Shown here piece after piece: positions 7,707 through 14,892 of a DNA stretch of 21,143 bases (positions are counted from its first letter, which is position 1; every line of letters starts with the position of its first letter). The position numbers and the translations under genes are program-made. Source of the DNA: 2-12-FULL-42-15 sp964196565 (GTDB lineage: Bacteria > Pseudomonadota > Gammaproteobacteria > Coxiellales > Coxiellaceae); contig CAXMUH010000113.1 of the NCBI GenBank assembly GCA_964196565.1, positions 1-21,143 on the forward strand, given 5' to 3'. A model generated the notes under the pieces. It ran no database searches. It was not told the origin of the DNA and saw nothing but the letters and a program-made list of their open reading frames with translations.

Positions 7707-7766
7707 ATAAAAAAACCCATATACGGATGATAGGTTAATATATGCGCATACTGTGCAGTATTGCGC

Positions 7767-7772
7767 TATAAT
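7767..7772 (+). promoter_or_regulatory. -10 box candidate for the secreted protein gene
   Basis: A perfect TATAAT lies 28 bases before the ATG at 7801. No convincing -35 hexamer lies 16-18 bases upstream, so the promoter may depend on an activator or may be spurious. Confidence 0.35.
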
Positions 7773-7800
7773 TTTAGGATGACAAGGGGAGGGTAATCTT

Positions 7801-8208
7801 ATGAAGAATGCTTTGCTGTCAATCGTCCTGATGCTAAGTCTCGGTGCTGCTATTGCCCAACAAAATTCTCAATTAGGCGCCGTTACTCCAGGCATTTATA
7901 AGCCAGGACCTCAGGTGGGCTGTAATAGCAAAACACTGGCTCAAGATATCGCTAAAAGTTGTAGTCAAAAATTCCATAAAAATGAAGAAGCTGTTAATTG
8001 GGCTTCCAATTCGATGAGTGAAGCAATTTGTCAGGGTAAGCTTGCAGATGTCGGTCAAAGAACCGTATATACTGTCATTGGCAATGCTAAGGCGTGTCCG
8101 GGAAATGCACCTATGCCTTCAGTTCAAGGTTGGAATTGTTCATTTACAATTAGTCGAGACTACCATGTTGAGGTGGATTATATTTATTATCTGACGTGTA
8201 TGGGCTAA
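7801..8208 (+). CDS. Small secreted protein with six cysteines, function unknown
   Basis: A 135-residue protein with a clear Sec signal peptide: MKN, a hydrophobic core at about 4-18, and an AIA-QQ signal peptidase I site after residue 19. The mature region of about 116 residues has six cysteines at 41, 54, 77, 99, 113 and 133. An even number with this spacing is compatible with three disulfides in the periplasm or outside the cell. Residues 100-135 are rich in aromatic residues (WNCSF, YHVEVDYIYYLTC). The ATG has a strong AGGGGAGGG upstream. I recognise no family. It converges on the orphan membrane protein gene with only 13 bases between the stops and no obvious terminator hairpin. Confidence 0.75.
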   Translation: MKNALLSIVLMLSLGAAIAQQNSQLGAVTPGIYKPGPQVGCNSKTLAQDIAKSCSQKFHKNEEAVNWASNSMSEAICQGKLADVGQRTVYTVIGNAKACPGNAPMPSVQGWNCSFTISRDYHVEVDYIYYLTCMG

Positions 8209-8221
8209 TTTATTTTTTAAT

Positions 8222-9595
8222 TCAAGCAGTGTGAACGTGACTCTGATCTGTGTGATCTGATTTCTCGTCATTTTTAGGAGCTCTAAATAAAGTTGTGTTT
8301 TCAAATTGACTCACCTTGTGAGTTAACTGAGTTATTTGATTTTCTTGCTCTGTTTTGGTTTCTAAGAGCGTAGCGTTTTCTTTTTCTAAACTAGCTAATT
8401 TTTCTTGAGCTTCTGATTGTTGATCAATCCGAGAAGAAACCTTCTGCAATAGCGCTTGGTTGCGCTCTAGCTTTTTTGTCATGGTGTTTTTATTTATAAA
8501 CATTTGGCCAAGCTTATTCAGAGGTGATCCAAATAATGCATCAATGCCTAGATTCATATTGTGACGTTCAAAAGACCAAAAGCGAAATAGCTCAGTCACC
8601 ACCCAGAAAGCTGCAAATATGGCGCCAATAATAATACCTGCAGGAGGAAATCCAAAAGTGGGTAATAGCAATAAAGCTGCATCGGCAGCTATTACAATCG
8701 TTCCGGCATAAATAGGTGAGGCAAGTGCTACCCAGCAAAGTTTCGTGATGATGCGTTTGGTTCGAGTTAATTCTACTTGTCGCTCATACTCCGTAATGCG
8801 ATTAGTAACGTAGCTTTGAATTTTAGTTAATTTCAGAAACTCAGTTGTGAGCATTGCGCATGCTTGTTGTGGGGCATTTAAATCGGCATCTGGAGCAATG
8901 GATTCATGCAGTTGGTTGAGCGCGGTTTTAATTTGGCGATTCAATTCGATTAACTGATGTGATTGACTAACCAATATTTTTAACTCTTTGCATGCGGTTA
9001 AATAGGGAACTTTCATTGCATTTGCGACAGCAACAATATCAAAAACCGCGGCAACACTCGCACTTACAAATCCAAACAGCAGACTGACAATTGCAGCTGC
9101 TGGCACAATAAGATGGATGCCAGCACTTTTACAAATATAATCTATAAACATGTACATGCCAGCGATACCGCCGATGGTTTCAAAAAAACCTAAAAGTAAG
9201 GCGTAAATAATAAAGGCACTACGCTTTGCAGGAGTTGCAGTTTCAATTTCTTCTTCTTTAGGGCAATAGCTTGATAAGTTTAAATCTGAAATGGTTGTTT
9301 CGATCGCCCCAAATTCATCATTAATCGTATTGTTGATGGATTTTTCGATGGCTAAGTGCACGCTTTTCTTTTTGTGAGAGAGACGTTTTGAATTAGCCTT
9401 AGCAATTTGATAAGTGGCATCAATTGCATTTTTGATTTTATTGTGATTCTCCAGCCACCAATAGAAAGATGTTGGCTTGTAGATGAAATCTTCGGGAGTA
9501 GGCTTGCCCGTGAATGTAGAATGTAAAGTTTCGCAATCAATAGGGTGTCGAAAAACAGCCACATTTAGAAGTTTTAAGTTAGCACCATGCCTCAT
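8222..9595 (-). CDS. Orphan four-helix membrane protein with C-terminal coiled coil
   Basis: A 457-residue protein I do not recognise. Residues 1-125 are a soluble domain with HPIDCETLHSTFTGKP and a basic patch at 70-77. Two hydrophobic hairpins follow: helices at about 126-152 and 161-192, then about 284-311 and 316-337, separated by a helical soluble segment (195-283). Residues about 370-432 are a predicted coiled coil rich in E, Q, K and L (KLERNQALLQKVSSRIDQQ...). The tail is hydrophilic, ending SHVHTA. There is no signal peptide. The ATG is preceded by AAGGA at suitable spacing and a good promoter lies at 9676-9704. Two membrane hairpins with cytosolic helical domains are found in secreted effectors that insert into host membranes, but also in ordinary inner-membrane scaffolds; nothing here decides between them. 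Confidence 0.75.
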   Translation of the reverse strand: MRHGANLKLLNVAVFRHPIDCETLHSTFTGKPTPEDFIYKPTSFYWWLENHNKIKNAIDATYQIAKANSKRLSHKKKSVHLAIEKSINNTINDEFGAIETTISDLNLSSYCPKEEEIETATPAKRSAFIIYALLLGFFETIGGIAGMYMFIDYICKSAGIHLIVPAAAIVSLLFGFVSASVAAVFDIVAVANAMKVPYLTACKELKILVSQSHQLIELNRQIKTALNQLHESIAPDADLNAPQQACAMLTTEFLKLTKIQSYVTNRITEYERQVELTRTKRIITKLCWVALASPIYAGTIVIAADAALLLLPTFGFPPAGIIIGAIFAAFWVVTELFRFWSFERHNMNLGIDALFGSPLNKLGQMFINKNTMTKKLERNQALLQKVSSRIDQQSEAQEKLASLEKENATLLETKTEQENQITQLTHKVSQFENTTLFRAPKNDEKSDHTDQSHVHTA

Positions 9596-9675
9596 GATTG
9601 AAATTCCTTATTCATTGAGCGTGAGTATTTTTTATGTGGCTAGAAGTGTTTAATCCAATTGCGAGATAAATGTGG

Positions 9676-9704
9676 ATCATACAATACTCATGCTAGCATT
9701 ACAA
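9676..9704 (-). promoter_or_regulatory. Sigma70-type promoter for the orphan membrane protein gene
   Basis: On the minus strand TTGTAA (9699-9704) and TATGAT (9676-9681) are 17 bases apart. The start codon is about 80 bases downstream, leaving a moderately long 5' untranslated region with no clear structure. Confidence 0.5.
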
Positions 9705-9757
9705 AATTAAAATATTCTTAAATGGATGACAGGGAATGTTAACAGAGTGTAACAGAT

Positions 9758-9781
9758 CCCAAACGCAACAGTGCGTTTGGG
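9758..9781 (-). terminator. Hairpin downstream of the BI-1 gene, probable terminator
   Basis: A perfect 10-base stem, CCCAAACGCA (9758-9767) and TGCGTTTGGG (9772-9781), with a four-base loop lies 13 bases past the BI-1 stop. The tract after it on the minus strand (ATCTGTTACACTCTGTT) is only moderately T-rich, so intrinsic termination may be weak. The hairpin separates BI-1 from the downstream membrane protein gene, which has its own promoter. Confidence 0.5.
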
Positions 9782-9794
9782 AGTCTATTTTAGA

Positions 9795-10490
9795 TTATCG
9801 GCGTCCGCCGATTAGGCGAAGAATAAAAAAGAACAAGTTGATAAAATCAAGATAGAGTGAAAAAGCACCACTGATTGCGGCAACTTCTTGGGTTTTGCCA
9901 GTGGTGGTTGCCATGGCTTTTATTTTTTGTGTGTCATAAGCGGTTAAACCGGCAAATACAATGACGCCAATCGCAGAAATAACCAGTTGCATGCCGTTGG
10001 TTCGAAACGATGGAATAAAAAATGACAGCACCGTTGCAATAATAATTCCCCAAAGGCCCATAATGCAAAAGGAGCCAACTGCGGTTAGATCTTTTTTGGT
10101 GGTGTAGCCAACTAAGCTTAAGCCGAGAAAACTACCGGCAGTAATTGCAAACGCGTAGCCAAAGTTTTGTGCGGTATAAACCAGCGATAAAATGCCAAAG
10201 GTGACGCCGGTAATTGCTGAGAATAGAAAGAACAGTAGCGTACAGCCACCTGTGCTTAACTTTCTCGCGACGCGGTTAAATATCAGTACCGCCCCAAGCT
10301 GTACAATTATTATACCAAAAAATAAGTATTGGCTGCGTGCCAATGCGATGGTTATTCTTGGGTGTATGTGAAAATAATAGGCAACTGCGGCAGTGATTAA
10401 AAGCCCTAATGTCATGAATAGATAGACTTTATTCATAAAGCTTGAAGCCACTGAGCGTGTGTCTATATGGCGTGCACTAACTTGTCGCAT
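9795..10490 (-). CDS. Bax inhibitor-1 (BI-1/YccA/YbhL) family membrane protein
   Basis: A 231-residue inner-membrane protein with about seven hydrophobic helices, close to the usual family length. Family signatures are visible: FMNKVYLFMTLGL near the N-terminus, GYTTKKDLT (128-136), GLTAYDTQKI with Asp186, and LYLDFINLFFFILRLIGG with Asp215. In the structurally characterised homologue YetJ, two aspartates in the corresponding region form a pH-sensitive pair gating calcium leak; their presence here suggests the same mechanism could operate. Some family members, such as YccA, modulate FtsH proteolysis. The start is supported by AGGAGC upstream. It is flanked by two orphan genes in the same orientation but with 139- and 199-base gaps, so it is probably transcribed alone. 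Confidence 0.92.
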   Translation of the reverse strand: MRQVSARHIDTRSVASSFMNKVYLFMTLGLLITAAVAYYFHIHPRITIALARSQYLFFGIIIVQLGAVLIFNRVARKLSTGGCTLLFFLFSAITGVTFGILSLVYTAQNFGYAFAITAGSFLGLSLVGYTTKKDLTAVGSFCIMGLWGIIIATVLSFFIPSFRTNGMQLVISAIGVIVFAGLTAYDTQKIKAMATTTGKTQEVAAISGAFSLYLDFINLFFFILRLIGGRR

Positions 10491-10526
10491 AATTTTTTGC
10501 TCCTGATACGCGTTGATAACTGAGCT

Positions 10527-10556
10527 ATCTTATCAAGTTGAGCTTCTGTTAGGCAA
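10527..10556 (-). promoter_or_regulatory. Weak promoter candidate for the BI-1 gene
   Basis: On the minus strand TTGCCT (10551-10556) and TAAGAT (10527-10532) are 18 bases apart, and the ATG lies 36 bases downstream of the -10 box. The short dyad GATAA...TTATC overlaps the -10 region. Confidence 0.35.
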
Positions 10557-10629
10557 GTGCTGAGATTTCCATCTTATTTTGACTCTGGTGTCACCAATTA
10601 GCTCTAATGTAGCCATGATTCAAAAATTT

Positions 10630-12657
10630 CTACCGAGAAGAACTCAGCACTTCATCAACACGCACCTGTTGCAGTGAATTTTTTGTAGTTGTGAGTTTTT
10701 GAATCCACTCAGCATAAAACGCTTGAGTGTCATCTGCTCGCACCCCAAAAAGAGTGGGAGATTTTTTGTTGCGTGTTTGCAATATTTCGAGTAAAGGTTT
10801 TAGTGCATCATTGCATTGTTTTGCTGTGCCTAGCTGCGTTAGGTTGATTTTTTCAAATGCCGCTTTTAACTGTTTAATGCCGGTGGCTTGGCCAGATAAT
10901 TTATATGGGCAGCAAAACAGTGAAGCTCTTCGTTGAAACTTTCGTTCTGAGCCATTAAGTTCACGCTGCAATTCTCTAATGATTGTTTTTGCTTGGGCTG
11001 TGGGGTTATCTTGGAAACCGCTCATATTTCCATAAGAGTTTCTGGTGAGTGAAGGCAACCAAGTCGGTTTAGCTTCACTTTTTACGCTGTTTATATGGCG
11101 ATCATAGCTATGGAGGAGTCCTCCTAACTTCTCTCTTAAAGTTGAATCTGTTATCTCCCCAATATTTTTTTGGCATCGTTCGCTAATGCCAGACTCTGTT
11201 TTTTGTAAGTCTCTTATAATGGATATTGTATGTTTAATATCAAGGTTGTTTTCTAGAAGTTTAAAGCGTTGGTCGAGCTGAATGTCACGATCGAATTTTT
11301 CAAGAGCTTGAGGCAGAGATCTAGGATCGATAAAAGCGTCGGGTATTTGAGATACGAATATTTTAAAAAATTTTGCTTCAGATCGTTTTATAATTACCTT
11401 CAGAGCATTTTGTAGTGTTGAATCAGAGATGTCATCAGTAAGTTTTAAAGTGTGCTTGAAATTGCTTGCGAAACTTTTTTTATTTTGTAAATTAGTTAGG
11501 ATTTCCTGTGAGCGAATAAAGTCATCTTTGCGAACCAGTGCTGCAAATTCTTGATCGTCCCGAGGAGTGAAAATTAGATGCGTTGCATCTGCGCTTAATT
11601 GACGGACAATTTCAACATAATTGCCAAAAGCATTTGTTTGGTAAGTCTGATAAAGCATGTACACTTTTGCTCGAGTTTCTAGGCAAGTGATATTATTTAT
11701 GGCTCCATTGAGTTGGGTAAATTGAGTGCGGCGAAGTGCTTGGTTGGCGAGAACCTTGAGAATGGGATTAACCTGGCTATAGGTAGTATTAGCTTTTATA
11801 ATACTCAATGTTTGCAAGTCATAGGTTGTTTTGAATTGATTTTCTAAACTCCAGCCTTCGGGAAGTTGATTAGTGAAATCTAATTGAAGCATAAAAGCAG
11901 TAAATTTATTTCCAGCGTCGATTTCGGTTTTTTGTATGATCGTTGCAAAATGTTGTTTTAACAGTGCAAGCCTATTTTTTAATGGTATGAAATAGGTTGG
12001 GAAAACTTTATTTTGAAAAGTATTTTCAAGGTGGTCTCGTACTAATTGCAGCGCATGGTTTAAATCATTCTTTTGAAATAGTTCTAATACATAGTTAATA
12101 TGAATTTGAAAATTGGAGCATTCAGTATTAATGGTTTCTAAAGCTGCAAAAATTCGACTTGGTTTATCGTCTTCGGGTTCAAGCGCAGTTAATGTTTCTG
12201 GAGCAATTGGAAATTGAACGGTTCGAATAACAAAATTGATGTATTTTGCTAGTAACACGACAACATGCTGGTTGATTAAATGGGTCAGCTGTTGTTTTGT
12301 TTTGAGATGATGAATGCCCTCGGCTAACGCTAAAGCTTGACCGAGAGGATGTTTCCCTTTGCTAATAATTGAAATTGGCGCCTCTTCAATGCTTTTGGCT
12401 TCCAAGACATGATTGAGGGGCGTGTTTTTCACTCCAAAAAAATTAAGAACTCTATTTGTACGACTCGCAGGGGTTTTTATGCCTAGCGCTTGAGTTTGCG
12501 CTATAAGTATATCCATAATGGCATTTACTGATTGAAAATCTGGATTACGTGCAAGGTCGGTTTTATATTTATTGAGTTTGGCTTTATGGGCTTGGGTTAT
12601 AGGGAAGGTAAGTTGATTCAACACACTTCTGTATAATTTTTCCATTGTCTGCGGCAT
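10630..12657 (-). CDS. Large orphan helical protein, function unknown
   Basis: A protein of 675 residues from the preferred start; an in-frame ATG eight codons upstream at 12681 would give 683. The downstream ATG is preferred because TGGAGAAG precedes it at good spacing, while the upstream one has no ribosome-binding site. The sequence is mostly amphipathic helix, rich in L, Q, K, N and T. It has no signal peptide, no membrane helix and no catalytic motif I recognise. A Cys-Cys pair in SLFCCPYKLSG occurs near residue 590 of the longer form, in a C-terminal domain of about 100 residues; the end is VDEVLSSSR. It lies alone between BI-1 and the divergent DUF1289 gene. Large lineage-restricted soluble helical proteins are common among Legionellales secretion substrates, but no secretion signal can be demonstrated here. 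Confidence 0.7.
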   Translation of the reverse strand: MPQTMEKLYRSVLNQLTFPITQAHKAKLNKYKTDLARNPDFQSVNAIMDILIAQTQALGIKTPASRTNRVLNFFGVKNTPLNHVLEAKSIEEAPISIISKGKHPLGQALALAEGIHHLKTKQQLTHLINQHVVVLLAKYINFVIRTVQFPIAPETLTALEPEDDKPSRIFAALETINTECSNFQIHINYVLELFQKNDLNHALQLVRDHLENTFQNKVFPTYFIPLKNRLALLKQHFATIIQKTEIDAGNKFTAFMLQLDFTNQLPEGWSLENQFKTTYDLQTLSIIKANTTYSQVNPILKVLANQALRRTQFTQLNGAINNITCLETRAKVYMLYQTYQTNAFGNYVEIVRQLSADATHLIFTPRDDQEFAALVRKDDFIRSQEILTNLQNKKSFASNFKHTLKLTDDISDSTLQNALKVIIKRSEAKFFKIFVSQIPDAFIDPRSLPQALEKFDRDIQLDQRFKLLENNLDIKHTISIIRDLQKTESGISERCQKNIGEITDSTLREKLGGLLHSYDRHINSVKSEAKPTWLPSLTRNSYGNMSGFQDNPTAQAKTIIRELQRELNGSERKFQRRASLFCCPYKLSGQATGIKQLKAAFEKINLTQLGTAKQCNDALKPLLEILQTRNKKSPTLFGVRADDTQAFYAEWIQKLTTTKNSLQQVRVDEVLSSSR

Positions 12658-12799
12658 AGAACTTCTCCATTTAATTTTCATTCACTAATTGTACTGCTTG
12701 GTTATTAAAATAATATTAACCCTCTGGTAAATTACTTATTCTTTTTATAACGTTGGTGCGATAAAATACCGTTTAAATACTTTTGCGGAGATTTATACA

Positions 12800-13003
12800 T
12801 TGGATATATCCGGTAAGCGTGATTTAACGGACTCACCATGCGTTGGTATCTGCAGCGCGACCGCTCTGGGTGATGCGGTGTGCGTGGGGTGCGGGCGTAC
12901 CGAGCAAGAGGTAATTGAATGGAATACGTATACGGATGAACAGAAATCCACCATCAATCGACGTTTACAAGCGATCCTTATCGACGCTGTCGACACACAA
13001 TAA
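12800..13003 (+). CDS. DUF1289 family small cysteine-rich protein
   Basis: A 67-residue protein with the DUF1289 pattern: SPCVGIC at 12-18, a short loop, CVGCGRTEQEVIEW at 28-41, then a helical DEQKSTINRRLQAI tail. Cys14, Cys18, Cys28 and Cys31 form a likely metal-binding knuckle. Function is unknown; the family is widespread in proteobacteria. The start is TTG, supported by GGAG nine bases upstream; no in-frame ATG fits. The last 26 bases overlap tail to tail with the phosphatase gene on the other strand, so the two messages are antisense over their 3' ends. The gene is divergent from the large orphan gene to its left. Confidence 0.85.
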   Translation: MDISGKRDLTDSPCVGICSATALGDAVCVGCGRTEQEVIEWNTYTDEQKSTINRRLQAILIDAVDTQ

Positions 13004-13787
13004 AACTCACGTCATCAATTTTATTAAAACTGTCTATTTTGCTTTCATCGCGCATCGGTTGAAATAACTCTGTGAGTTTTTGTAACACGTCATTGATGGA
13101 TTCTTTGCGAACAATTTCAATGATTTCTTCTGTTAAAAAATTATCAAATAGGCCGTCGGATGCAAGTAAAATGGTATCATTGCTGGCCAGCTCAACTTGA
13201 GGACCAATCACCATATGCATCTGGGCATCGCCGACCACATTGGAAATAAGGTGTCGTTCTGGGTGGGTTAATGCTTCTTTTTCTTTGATTAAACCGGCTG
13301 CCAGTGCGTGTCCAACGGGTGAGTGTTCCATGGTTTTATGTTTTAGTAGACCTTTTTGGCCACAGACGATTAAAGCCGAATCACCGATTTGAATACTTTG
13401 TAATATGTCATTATTAATAATGCATGCGGTAAACGTGGTGCGAGCGCCGACATAATCATGAATCAGTTTTTTATTGGTTTGTTCAACCGAGACCAGTATG
13501 TGTTGTCGCAACGTGGCTAAGTCTGTCGCTAGTGTGTCATTTTTTTTAAGCATGTTTATAATGTTAGCGGTGACATGCTCTGAAGCCACTTCGCCATTAG
13601 GGCTGCCGCCAACACCATCGGCTAAGAGTAGAATTGTTTGCTTGTTATGGGTGATAAAACCCAGCGAATCTTCATTGGGACTGTTTTTAAGTGGACTTTT
13701 TTGAGTGTAATAACCGATTTCAAAATGTTTTGTTTCAATTAACTCAAAGCTTGGCAAATCCGCTTGGTTTACAATCCTTGTTTCCAT
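12978..13787 (-). CDS. PP2C-type (PPM) serine/threonine protein phosphatase
   Basis: Metal-dependent phosphatase expected to remove phosphate from Ser/Thr. The 269 residues carry the PP2C motifs in order: SPNEDSLG with Asp40, LLADGVGG (55-61) with Asp57, IGDSALIV (134-141), HLISNVVG (179-186), LLASDGLFDN with Asp211, and KIDDVSFIV with Asp258/259. These account for the acidic metal-binding residues of the two-metal centre. No membrane segment or sensor domain is attached, so it is cytosolic. GGGAG in the last codons of the upstream kinase gene serves as its ribosome-binding site, and only three bases separate the two genes, so they are almost certainly cotranscribed and probably translationally coupled. 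Its likely partner is that kinase or the kinase's substrates. Confidence 0.93.
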   Translation of the reverse strand: METRIVNQADLPSFELIETKHFEIGYYTQKSPLKNSPNEDSLGFITHNKQTILLLADGVGGSPNGEVASEHVTANIINMLKKNDTLATDLATLRQHILVSVEQTNKKLIHDYVGARTTFTACIINNDILQSIQIGDSALIVCGQKGLLKHKTMEHSPVGHALAAGLIKEKEALTHPERHLISNVVGDAQMHMVIGPQVELASNDTILLASDGLFDNFLTEEIIEIVRKESINDVLQKLTELFQPMRDESKIDSFNKIDDVSFIVCRQRR

Positions 13788-13790
13788 ACA

Positions 13791-14546
13791 TTACTCCCGG
13801 TATTGCGATTTCCATTCAATATTTTCTAAATAATTTTTTAAATGGGTGGCAGAGCGAAATTTTTTGGTAATTAAGCTTTTTTTCAAGCCGAGGACAATTT
13901 GCTTAACTTCAGGTGGTTGTGAAGCATAATGTTTCTGGCCGCCGATCGCATCATAAAAAATGCGAATGGTGTCGCAGATATCTTGTTCCATATTAATCTT
14001 GCGCTCGTTGCCACCCCAGTGATACATGTCCAGTAATTTTAATTCAAAACCAAGGCCAACGCGTTTTACGATGATATTCTCAGAATGTAAATCGCCATGA
14101 TAGGATTTACAGCGATGCATTGATTCTATGCCTTGTACCAAGGCATGAAGCAAATGCATGGCGCGGAAAATGCCAATTTTCTTATCGGGATGTCGGGCGG
14201 TAAAATCAGATAGCAATTCACCATCAACAAATTCAGAGATCAAGCAAGTGACTCTTTGATCGTTGATATAGATAAATTCATGGGTGTAGTACTGAATGAC
14301 AATGGGGCAGACATTGAGTTTATGCAGCATTTTAGCGTAGCGGGCAGCCACTTTATTGTCTTTATTTCGATGTGGAAAGAAGAACTTAGCCGCACGTTCA
14401 ATACCAGTATTGATCTCGACGATCTTGTAGACTTCGCCTTCCCAGCCTGAACCGAGATGATCAACAATTTCATACTTGTTGCTTATCATCTTGCCACGCT
14501 TGAAGTTGAAAGCTTCGATTAATTTGCGCCTAACACTGACCGTCAT
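13791..14546 (-). CDS. Eukaryotic-like serine/threonine protein kinase
   Basis: A compact kinase of 251 residues. Gly-rich loop LGSGWEGEVY (31-40), ATP-anchoring Lys54 in RAAKFFF, catalytic loop YHGDLHSENI with Asp152 and Asn157, and metal-binding Asp173 in LLDMYHWG. Asp-Met-Tyr replaces the usual Asp-Phe-Gly, and HGDLHSEN replaces HRDLKPEN, so it is an RD-lacking kinase without an evident activation-loop phosphosite. Key catalytic residues are all present. There is no transmembrane or PASTA domain. ATG at 14546 has a weak AGTGGA upstream; an internal ATG at residue 20 is possible but would drop the RRKLIEAFNFKRGK segment. It forms a unit with the PP2C phosphatase three bases downstream. The substrate is unknown. 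Confidence 0.88.
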   Translation of the reverse strand: MTVSVRRKLIEAFNFKRGKMISNKYEIVDHLGSGWEGEVYKIVEINTGIERAAKFFFPHRNKDNKVAARYAKMLHKLNVCPIVIQYYTHEFIYINDQRVTCLISEFVDGELLSDFTARHPDKKIGIFRAMHLLHALVQGIESMHRCKSYHGDLHSENIIVKRVGLGFELKLLDMYHWGGNERKINMEQDICDTIRIFYDAIGGQKHYASQPPEVKQIVLGLKKSLITKKFRSATHLKNYLENIEWKSQYRE

Positions 14547-14892
14547 TTGTACAATCCACTGGTAATTTAAATCTTTTTATATTTTCTAAAAGCCTATTCT
14601 CCCAGAACTCCCACGCTTGGCAAGCGTTATTTATCTTTATTTTGTTCAAATGAGCTTAAGAAAAATTTTATCAGCTAAATGATTTAGTTAAAACCATGAA
14701 TTGGAACAAGACACCTTAATGAAAGCTAAATGTACTGTTTCTAGTTTCCTCCAAGGCGGCGTTTTTAAGGTTCTAATAGGTTGATATAAAAGCAGAAAAA
14801 AAGTCTTATGCTCCTTTGACACCTCTTAAGGTTGTAATTGCATCATATGATTGTAGAATTAAATTCTTGTCCTCTTTTGACACTGGGAGTTT
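14547..14892. promoter_or_regulatory. Divergent intergenic region between kinase and prfB
   Basis: 346 bases with no supported gene. It holds a 15-base dyad, ACGCTTG-G-CAAGCGT (14613-14627), that looks like an operator and lies 67-81 bases upstream of the kinase start. Nearer prfB, TTGACA occurs twice (14816-14821 and 14877-14882), each in a CTC-TTTTGACAC-like context, and TATGAT lies at 14846-14851. The first TTGACA is 24 bases from TATGAT, too far for a standard sigma70 promoter, so the transcription start of prfB cannot be placed confidently. Confidence 0.4.

Noticed and set aside
7509..7730. A rightward 73-residue serine-rich open frame.
   Set aside because: It is antisense to the small charged protein gene, which has an excellent ribosome-binding site and promoter; the serine-rich product reflects the reverse complement of its Asp/Glu/Ser codons.
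14719..14784. A possible 21-codon leader peptide upstream of prfB (begins MKAKCTVSS).
   Set aside because: No ribosome-binding site precedes it, and there is no run of regulatory codons or attenuator hairpin behind it.
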